Origin: Tetranychus cinnabarinus
Taxonomy: Eukaryota; Arthropoda; Arachnida; Trombidiformes; Tetranychidae
Reading direction: 5' to 3'
NCBI GenBank assembly: GCA_022266195.1
Contig: WHVY01000004.1
Coordinates: 8,697,501 to 8,761,500 of the forward strand
DNA length: 64,000 nt
Each line of letters begins with the position of its first letter. The first letter of the stretch is position 1. The position numbers and the translations under genes were made by a program. The notes beneath the pieces were generated by a model. It did no database searches. It had not been told where the DNA came from and was given only the letters and a program-made list of their open reading frames with translations. This document shows, piece after piece, positions 26,169-32,490 of this stretch.

Positions 26169-27382
26169 TTGAAAATTCAGGACCTGTTTGGAAACATATT
26201 TTAATGAAAGATTTTGTCATTATTTTCATTCAGATTGACTTTTGTTAACCTTAATATCTATTTTATATTAATTAGCATTTTTCAGAGAACTCTTACTCCA
26301 AGTCCTAGTTGGTATAATGGTTCGTTTCTCAATATTTAAAGTACTGGTCTTGTCTACTCTTGCTGTCACTTGATAAATGAACTTTCTTTCATTGAAACAG
26401 AGCTTTAAAACATTATCTCTTTTCCTTTGCAGTTAAATTCATTCTTGCTGGAGCATTTGCCGCTTATTATTGGGCTTTCAATAAATCAGATGAAATTCCC
26501 TCATTTCCAGTTGCGACAAGCACTCATCGAGCCTTTAGGTGAGTAGTTAACTAGTAATTTGATCATTAATGTATAAATTGATTAACTAATTTCAATGTTT
26601 ATTTTATTATTTTTAATTGGTATTCAGATATCATGCTTGGTCAATAGCTTTTGAATCGTTAATCTTACAAGGGAAGGTTCGCAAATCGCAAAGTCAGATT
26701 TTTTACAAACTTGGTAAATTCATAGATTATAGCTGAAATAACAAGCATACCCGAACATTTGATTCGCAACTCAATAGTTTTTTCAAAAACAAAATAAAAT
26801 TTATGTTATGAACTTGTTTCATCATATGTTCCTACTGTACAAAAAATTTCAATCATTTTGTATTTCTTAATATCCATATGCATTATATTATAATATTATA
26901 CTAATGATGAATGATAAATTTGAAAAAAATCTCACTTTACGATCTGAGAACCTTCCCTTGTTAGCCATATTCAGGGTGATTAGATTCGATATTGAAACTG
27001 TTTACGAGAAGTGTAAAATGTACACTGATAATGCTTTTGCCAAAGCGATTATGTGGTAAGTGAGAACAGTTTGTAGCTGTTTTGTTCAATTTTGTAATTT
27101 TTCGATTTCTGATTTAAAGGACCTGTCGTTGCTGTTTCTGGATGCTGGAAAAGTTCATGCGTTTTTTGAATACCAATGCTTATATTATGATAGCTGTTCA
27201 TGGACAATCTTTTCTGCCTGCTGCTAAAGAAGCATTCTTCTTTTTACTTAGGAATGTTGTCAGGTAAATCAATTATTTATGACAATTTTCTGTGCATACA
27301 ATTTTCAATCGAGTGTTTCTCTTTTTCAGAGTTGCCGTTTTAGACAAGGTTGCTGATTACTTACTTATGATTGGAAAGCTTG
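26169..27382 (+). pseudogene. CTL pseudogene fragment (parts of exons 7, 8, 11-14), copy A
   Basis: Collinear pieces of the CTL gene are present. They are the end of exon 7, a decayed part of exon 8 (to about 26369), then a deletion into intron 10, exon 11 (about 26434-26539), exon 12 (from about 26627, interrupted at 26668-26960 by a MITE), exon 13 (about 27119-27263) and the start of exon 14 (about 27331-27382). Exons 11-13 still read open and most splice sites survive, but exons 1-6 and 15-16 are absent. It cannot make a functional transporter. High similarity to the source implies a fairly recent origin. Confidence 0.92.
26668..26960. mobile_element. 293-bp MITE with ~28-bp terminal inverted repeats, TTA target duplication
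   Basis: The element interrupts the copied CTL exon 12. Its ends are CAAGGGAAGGTTC and the complement GAACCTTCCCTTG, and the inverted repeats extend to about 28 bp with four mismatches. It is flanked by TTA at 26665-26667 and 26961-26963, while the intact CTL gene has a single TTA there (CTTAGCC). The empty-site comparison makes the boundaries exact. It is too short to encode a transposase. A 3-bp TTA duplication fits PIF/Harbinger-type elements, though the CAAGGG terminus is not the typical one, so the superfamily is left open. Confidence 0.93.
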
Positions 27383-27509
27383 GTTTTACATTAAACACCG
27401 CAATGATCAAGGTCTGCATAATAAGAGGATATAAAGAATTCAAAAGTATCGCGTAAATGAAATGAAAGATAAAGTTTAAAGTGAAATATAATTTATTGAA
27501 AGTATTTTA

Positions 27510-28448
27510 TTATACATCGTTATAATTATTGATATAATCAATAAAACTAGTGGTAAAGTCCTCGAAAGGAGAAGTGAATGTTAAAGAAGCTTCGGGTTCT
27601 ATTGGGATATCAGGTTCCATTAATTCTTGTTGAATTGGCATTAGAGGTTGATAAAAAAATAGTGATTCAAAGGAAATTGATTGTTCATCATTTGATTCCA
27701 TTGGTGGTGATAGTGGCAGTGATGGTTGATACGTTGATGTTGGAGGTTCCGCTATTGTTGGAGGTTGTGGATCCATTGATATCGCTGGTTGATAGGCAAT
27801 TGGAGGTTGAGTTGGCGGTGGTGGTTGTTGATAAGCCACTGGTGGATATTGATCCATTGATATCAGAGGTTGATAGGCAATTGTTGGTTGAGGTGGAGGT
27901 GGTGGTGGCGGTGGGGGAACTGAATTTTCCTTTCCGTAAGTCTTCTTGGCTTTGGTTCGACGATTTTTAAACCAATTTGTGACAATTGCACGAGTCAAAT
28001 TCCATTTTACAGCAATTTCATCTTTCTGCCAGTGTTCTGGATTTGGATGTTGACGGAAAGCTTCTTCTAAACCTTGTACTTGTTCTTTACTGAAAACAAA
28101 TCGCTCTTTTCGGCCTCGTTTATTTTTACCAAGCACATTAAGACTAACATGCATCTCGTTTCCATTTGGCACATCATATTTTTCACGTGAGATCATTATG
28201 TTTTGTACTTGATTACACTTTGGAGACACAATTGAAGATTTTTTTGCTGGTGTACCTCTTGAACGGCGGTTCTTAAACCAAGTCTTTATCTCTTCAGCAT
28301 CTTTTCCCAAATCATTGGCGATTCTAAGTCTTTCATTATTATCTGGATCTTTACAATGAAAATATTCACTTTCTAAAATATTCACTTCTTCAGCACTATA
28401 CACAACCCTCGGCTTTCTTCGCCTTTGTTGTACTGTTGATGAGGACAT
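27510..28448 (-). CDS. Double homeodomain protein, copy 2 (K50/K50 type)
   Basis: This intronless 312-aa frame starts at the ATG at 28448. HD1 spans residues 10-69 and HD2 spans 112-171. Both have WFKNRR cores with lysine 50, Asn51 and Arg53. The tail begins with a run of nine prolines and continues with Tyr-Gln-Pro and Pro-Pro repeats, ending in acidic and Phe-rich sequence that could be an activation region. Compared with copy 1, the first ten residues and helix 3 regions are nearly the same, but HD2 and the tail have changed substantially. The protein is identical to copy 3 (30940-31878). The gene has its own TATA box 100 bp upstream and a TTTATT (AATAAA) at 27492-27497 just past the stop. 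Because the promoter was copied along with the frame, it arose by DNA duplication, not retroposition. Confidence 0.9.
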   Translation of the reverse strand: MSSSTVQQRRRKPRVVYSAEEVNILESEYFHCKDPDNNERLRIANDLGKDAEEIKTWFKNRRSRGTPAKKSSIVSPKCNQVQNIMISREKYDVPNGNEMHVSLNVLGKNKRGRKERFVFSKEQVQGLEEAFRQHPNPEHWQKDEIAVKWNLTRAIVTNWFKNRRTKAKKTYGKENSVPPPPPPPPPQPTIAYQPLISMDQYPPVAYQQPPPPTQPPIAYQPAISMDPQPPTIAEPPTSTYQPSLPLSPPMESNDEQSISFESLFFYQPLMPIQQELMEPDIPIEPEASLTFTSPFEDFTTSFIDYINNYNDV

Positions 28449-28547
28449 GATGATGATGACACTTGAACAAAATATAATTTAAATGAATGAAGGAATGAAA
28501 CAGTGAAAGTCTTGACATTAAATGAAGTCTCCTTTCGAAACTCGGCC

Positions 28548-28555
28548 CTTTTATA
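28548..28555 (-). promoter_or_regulatory. TATA box of homeobox copy 2
   Basis: TATAAAAG on the minus strand lies 100 bp upstream of the ATG at 28448, in the same GC-rich context as copy 1. Confidence 0.8.
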
Positions 28556-28640
28556 CCGCCCCTCACCCTCAGGTCGAAGTTGAATCAAATGGACGAATAA
28601 AAAAAAGGTCAACGCCTTTTCCATTATCAAAACTCAACAG

Positions 28641-28652
28641 TGATCCTAATCC
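28641..28652 (-). promoter_or_regulatory. Tandem K50-type homeodomain site upstream of copy 2
   Basis: This is the same TGATCCTAATCC 12-mer as upstream of copy 1, at the same distance from the TATA box. Confidence 0.4.
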
Positions 28653-28795
28653 TTTTTTGTGTTTTTTAGGCATTTTAATTACTTGAAACTGGCCTCTGGT
28701 CATAATAATCTTTACTTTTTTATTAATAATTGAAGCCCTGTTTTTAAGCACTTTAAACTTCTTATCGCGAAATTACTAAAAAACGAAACAAAAAA

Positions 28796-28996
28796 CAGGC
28801 AACGGAATCTTACGAATATTTGGTGAAAAGATACCTGAATATAAGTTTGAGATTGATATCTGAGTTTCAATTCGGATTTATTTTACACATGGTTTTTATT
28901 CCTGAGTCTTAATCAAACTAACTCTTAATGTTAATTTCGGTGATTCAAAGGCCTTTGCGATTGTTCTATATGCTATTAGATCATTTAAGTATAATA
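28796..28996 (+). pseudogene. UNC93-like exon 8 fragment, copy B
   Basis: This second decayed copy of UNC-93-like exon 8 and the intron 8 start lies directly upstream of homeobox copy 2. It has the same left boundary next to the homeobox upstream region and the same right junction to CTL exon 7 as copy A. The junction therefore predates the separation of the two copies. Confidence 0.82.
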
Positions 28997-29003
28997 TTAC
29001 ACA

Positions 29004-29551
29004 GTTAATAATACAGTTGAAGATTTAGGACTTTTTTGGAAACATTTTAATGTAAGATTTTGTCAGCTTTTCATTCAAGATAACTTTTGTTAAGCTTAAT
29101 ATCTAATTTTGTTTTAATTATGCATTTACTTAGAGCACTTTCTATTGCTATGGTTATCTCATTCATTTGGATTCTCCTGCTCCAAATCATAGCCGGTCCA
29201 ATGGTTTGGTTTTCAATATTTGCAGTACTGGTCTTGTCAACTCTTGCTGTTCTCGGCTGCCTTAAACGCTATTTTTGGCTCAAATCTTTAACACCAGACG
29301 CATTGGATGATACAGATATATACACTGCTGATCTCAAAATTGATTTCTCTGATATCATTCGAGTAAATTTACATTCTATTTTGATGAACAAGAAAACATG
29401 GCTTGTATTCTCGATTATTTGTGGAATCGTCTCTTTTTTGCTTGCCGTTACATTTGTATTCCTCCGTAGTCATTATTTACTTCCTTGGTCTTTAGATCAT
29501 GATAAATCTGCTCTGTTCTTTTCTTTTGTGTCATACACTTTAGAAAAATAA
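29004..29551 (+). pseudogene. CTL exon 7-8-9 fragment with in-frame exon 8::9 fusion, copy B
   Basis: This copy covers CTL exon 7, intron 7, nearly all of exon 8 and the start of exon 9. A deletion has removed the end of exon 8 and most of intron 8, fusing exon 8 to the intron end and exon 9 without breaking the frame. The result is an open frame from about 29130 to a TAA at 29551. Within exon 8 only a handful of amino acids differ from the parent. There is no start exon of its own; the ATG-like upstream codons lie in former intron 7. It is probably non-functional, although a short two-helix membrane peptide could be made if transcribed. Confidence 0.85.
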
Positions 29552-29552
29552 A

Positions 29553-30273
29553 AAATGTAATCAACCCGAGTATTTCCCTGTCAACACTTTTAGAAATTTA
29601 AATAACCTGTTGACAAAAAGTTGGGGACTAACTTGAACGTGAAGCAGTCAAATATAAAATTTTCAGTTCGGTACGATTTCGGCTTCATTGGTTTCCATTG
29701 TTACAAATTAAAGTTTAAAAATCGCCAATCCAAAGATTTTTCTTAATCAACCAATAAGAGGAAGCTAGTCAGGCTCTGGTTAGTAAAGAAATGCATCACA
29801 TTCAATTTTTTTGAGTCGCAAAAATAATCTCGAGTTTTCACAAGATCTTGAATTGAATTATTAGCACTTATCTAAAAACTTCCTTAATTCATTTCCGAAG
29901 AAAAAATGAAGATTCTTTGAATATTCCCGAACTTTTTTCACACAACTTAGACAAAATTCACAATTTGTAAATAAAGACAAAAGAAGAAAGCATATTTAAT
30001 TCACAGAAACTTGCGATATGTGAATACGCAAGAAATCCTGAAAAACGGTGAACTTAAGGTTAGCTGAGACTGAACATTAAAAAGTGAGTTAACGGGCTCT
30101 CGTTAACCCTGGCACTTATAATTTACTCATCTTGATCTAATGATTCGTTTTACTCTTATTGAGTATCAAGTCAACTTTGATCAAAAAGTACAGTTGAATG
30201 AACGCGAAATAAGGATTCCATTAACATTGAAAATTGAATCGAAATTAAAAAATTTCAAGATTCTTTTCTTTGC
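29553..30273. other. Spacer of the inverted repeat, unassigned sequence
   Basis: This 0.7-kb AT-rich stretch lies between the CTL fragment and the UNC93 3'-flank copy. I could not match it to any other part of the window and see no coding potential. It contains a small perfect hairpin (GTTAACG / CGTTAAC at 30088-30107). Confidence 0.5.
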
Positions 30274-30606
30274 AAGCTTTTGTAAACGAAACAAAGTTAA
30301 GTATAGTAATATTTAGTATACAATTATTATATTAATATTTTTTAGTGACTTTATTTATCTGGATTATAAATAATTCAAATTTGTTGGTTTTGTTACTTTT
30401 CACCATTCCGTGTTTGATCAACATCAAGTTAACCCAAACTGGTGATCAAATGGCCTTTTCCTGAAATCGATCTCATCGACTATTTTCTGATATTGTACAT
30501 TGATTGCAATTGAAATGTATCATTTCAATGTCTATCAACTCTTTTTTTTTGTAAACAAGATTTCATTACATTCGGCTCAAAGGGTCGAAGAAAGTTCTCT
30601 TTCGTT
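30274..30606 (+). repeat. Copy of the UNC93-like 3' flank
   Basis: Bases 30336-30606 repeat 17943-18210 in direct orientation, with only isolated changes visible. A shorter upstream match pairs 30274-30306 with 17791-17820. The copy ends exactly where the right inverted-repeat arm begins (about 30600), marking a rearrangement breakpoint. Confidence 0.92.
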
Positions 30607-30735
30607 TTTTAGTAATTTTGAGATAAGAAGTTTAAAGTGCTTAAAAACAGGGCTTCAATTATTAATAAAAAAGTAAAGATTATTATGACCAGAGGCCAGT
30701 TTCAAGTAATTAAAATGCCTAAAAAACACAAAAAA

Positions 30736-30747
30736 GGATTAGGATCA
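30736..30747 (+). promoter_or_regulatory. Tandem K50-type homeodomain site upstream of copy 3
   Basis: GGATTAGGATCA is the reverse complement of the TGATCCTAATCC element. It lies about 85 bp upstream of the TATA box of homeobox copy 3. Confidence 0.4.
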
Positions 30748-30832
30748 CTGTTGAGTTTTGATAATGGAAAAGGCGTTGACCTTTTTTTTATTCGTCCATT
30801 TGATTCAACTTCGACCTGAGGGTGAGGGGCGG

Positions 30833-30840
30833 TATAAAAG
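30833..30840 (+). promoter_or_regulatory. TATA box of homeobox copy 3
   Basis: TATAAAAG lies 107 bp (box start to ATG) upstream of the start codon at 30940, preceded by GGGGCGG. Confidence 0.82.
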
Positions 30841-30939
30841 GGCCGAGTTTCGAAAGGAGACTTCATTTAATGTCAAGACTTTCACTGTTTCATTCCTTCA
30901 TTCATTTAAATTATATTTTGTTCAAGTGTCATCATCATC

Positions 30940-31878
30940 ATGTCCTCATCAACAGTACAACAAAGGCGAAGAAAGCCGAGGGTTGTGTATAGTGCTGAAG
31001 AAGTGAATATTTTAGAAAGTGAATATTTTCATTGTAAAGATCCAGATAATAATGAAAGACTTAGAATCGCCAATGATTTGGGAAAAGATGCTGAAGAGAT
31101 AAAGACTTGGTTTAAGAACCGCCGTTCAAGAGGTACACCAGCAAAAAAATCTTCAATTGTGTCTCCAAAGTGTAATCAAGTACAAAACATAATGATCTCA
31201 CGTGAAAAATATGATGTGCCAAATGGAAACGAGATGCATGTTAGTCTTAATGTGCTTGGTAAAAATAAACGAGGCCGAAAAGAGCGATTTGTTTTCAGTA
31301 AAGAACAAGTACAAGGTTTAGAAGAAGCTTTCCGTCAACATCCAAATCCAGAACACTGGCAGAAAGATGAAATTGCTGTAAAATGGAATTTGACTCGTGC
31401 AATTGTCACAAATTGGTTTAAAAATCGTCGAACCAAAGCCAAGAAGACTTACGGAAAGGAAAATTCAGTTCCCCCACCGCCACCACCACCTCCACCTCAA
31501 CCAACAATTGCCTATCAACCTCTGATATCAATGGATCAATATCCACCAGTGGCTTATCAACAACCACCACCGCCAACTCAACCTCCAATTGCCTATCAAC
31601 CAGCGATATCAATGGATCCACAACCTCCAACAATAGCGGAACCTCCAACATCAACGTATCAACCATCACTGCCACTATCACCACCAATGGAATCAAATGA
31701 TGAACAATCAATTTCCTTTGAATCACTATTTTTTTATCAACCTCTAATGCCAATTCAACAAGAATTAATGGAACCTGATATCCCAATAGAACCCGAAGCT
31801 TCTTTAACATTCACTTCTCCTTTCGAGGACTTTACCACTAGTTTTATTGATTATATCAATAATTATAACGATGTATAA
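30940..31878 (+). CDS. Double homeodomain protein, copy 3, identical to copy 2
   Basis: This intronless 312-aa frame encodes exactly the same protein as copy 2 but lies on the opposite strand, in the right arm of the inverted repeat. Its homeodomains are at residues 10-69 and 112-171, both with lysine 50. TATA box, 5' leader and an AATAAA at 31891-31896 are all present, so it should be expressible. Identity over the whole arm, not just the frame, points to very recent duplication or ongoing gene conversion between arms rather than purifying selection on the protein alone. Its upstream neighbour is the UNC93 3'-flank copy, so distal regulatory DNA differs from copies 1 and 2, where UNC93 exon 8 relics lie upstream. 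Confidence 0.9.
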   Translation: MSSSTVQQRRRKPRVVYSAEEVNILESEYFHCKDPDNNERLRIANDLGKDAEEIKTWFKNRRSRGTPAKKSSIVSPKCNQVQNIMISREKYDVPNGNEMHVSLNVLGKNKRGRKERFVFSKEQVQGLEEAFRQHPNPEHWQKDEIAVKWNLTRAIVTNWFKNRRTKAKKTYGKENSVPPPPPPPPPQPTIAYQPLISMDQYPPVAYQQPPPPTQPPIAYQPAISMDPQPPTIAEPPTSTYQPSLPLSPPMESNDEQSISFESLFFYQPLMPIQQELMEPDIPIEPEASLTFTSPFEDFTTSFIDYINNYNDV

Positions 31879-31986
31879 TAAAATACTTTCAATAAATTAT
31901 ATTTCACTTTAAACTTTATCTTTCATTTCATTTACGCGATACTTTTGAATTCTTTATATCCTCTTATTATGCAGACCTTGATCATT

Positions 31987-32357
31987 GCGGTGTTTAATGT
32001 AAAACCAAGCTTTCCAATCATAAGTAAGTAATCAGCAACCTTGTCTAAAACGGCAACTCTGAAAAAGAGAAACACTCGATTGAAAATTGTATGCACAGAA
32101 AATTGTCATAAATAATTGATTTACCTGACAACATTCCTAAGTAAAAAGAAGAATGCTTCTTTAGCAGCAGGCAGGAAAGATTGTCCATGAACAGCTATCA
32201 TAATATAAGCATTGGTATTCAAAAAACGCATGAACTTTTCCAGCATCCAGAAACAGCAACGACAGGTCCTTTAAATCAGAAATCGAAAAATTAAAAAATT
32301 GAACAAAACAGCTACAAACTGTTCTCCTGGCGGTGTTTAGTTTAAAACCAATCTTTC
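31987..32357 (+). repeat. Direct repeat GCGGTGTTTA...TAAAACCAA flanking a CTL fragment
   Basis: A ~28-bp sequence at 31987-32014 recurs at 32330-32357 in direct orientation (about 24 of 28 bases match). It brackets the inverted CTL exon 13-14 fragment. The first copy also exists in the left arm (about 27381-27401, complement). It lies exactly where CTL homology stops, so it may mark a breakpoint or a degenerate element end. Confidence 0.6.
32008..32326 (-). pseudogene. CTL exon 14 (start) and exon 13 fragment, inverted copy
   Basis: This is the minus-strand copy of CTL exon 14 (first ~50 bp, about 32009-32060), the intron and exon 13 (about 32127-32269) plus some flanking intron. It is part of the right arm of the inverted repeat and matches 27062-27380. 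Exon 13 remains open, but the fragment has no other CTL exons. Confidence 0.9.
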
Positions 32358-32490
32358 AATAAGAGCCGCTTTTTAACAATAAGAAATGTAATTGTTCCAA
32401 GTATGGGTAAGCATACACTTATATTAATTTGAATATACAACGTTATTTCACTGATAATGAAGAAAAATAGTGAAGAAAATATTGATTTCG
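32358..32490 (-). pseudogene. UNC93-like exon 9 relic, inverted
   Basis: On the minus strand this reads as a degraded copy of UNC-93-like exon 9 (about 17394-17512). Matching runs include GTGAAATAACGTTG, CAATTACATTT, ATTGTT and AAGCGGCTC. The frame is not maintained. It abuts the outer end of the right inverted-repeat arm. Confidence 0.78.

Larger units (their letters stand above)
27062..28788. repeat. Left arm of 1727-bp inverted repeat
   Basis: This arm pairs with 30600-32326 in opposite orientation with no indels: position x in the left arm pairs with 59388 minus x. I found about four mismatches by eye (roughly 99.7% identity). It carries homeobox copy 2, its promoter and CTL exon 13-14 fragments. 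Confidence 0.95.
30600..32326. repeat. Right arm of 1727-bp inverted repeat
   Basis: This arm is complementary to 27062-28788 without gaps. Mismatches noticed include two bases near 30617-30619, one in the copied CTL exon 13 and one in the intron beside it. Homology stops abruptly on both sides: at 30599 it meets the UNC93 3'-flank copy and at 32327 a UNC93 exon 9 relic. Confidence 0.95.

Noticed and set aside
27578..27970. 130-aa Val/Leu-rich frame antisense to homeobox copy 2 (and its mirror at 31418-31810)
   Set aside because: It is the complement of the Pro-rich tail codons, so it is open only because of that composition.
30088..30107. Perfect 7-bp inverted repeat GTTAACG / CGTTAAC
   Set aside because: Too short to be distinguished from chance in AT-rich DNA; not flanked by a target duplication.
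30637..31006. Short frames upstream of homeobox copy 3 (also at copies 1 and 2)
   Set aside because: They overlap the TATA box and promoter, and an indel between copies 1 and 2 shifts the frame, so selection on a protein is unlikely.
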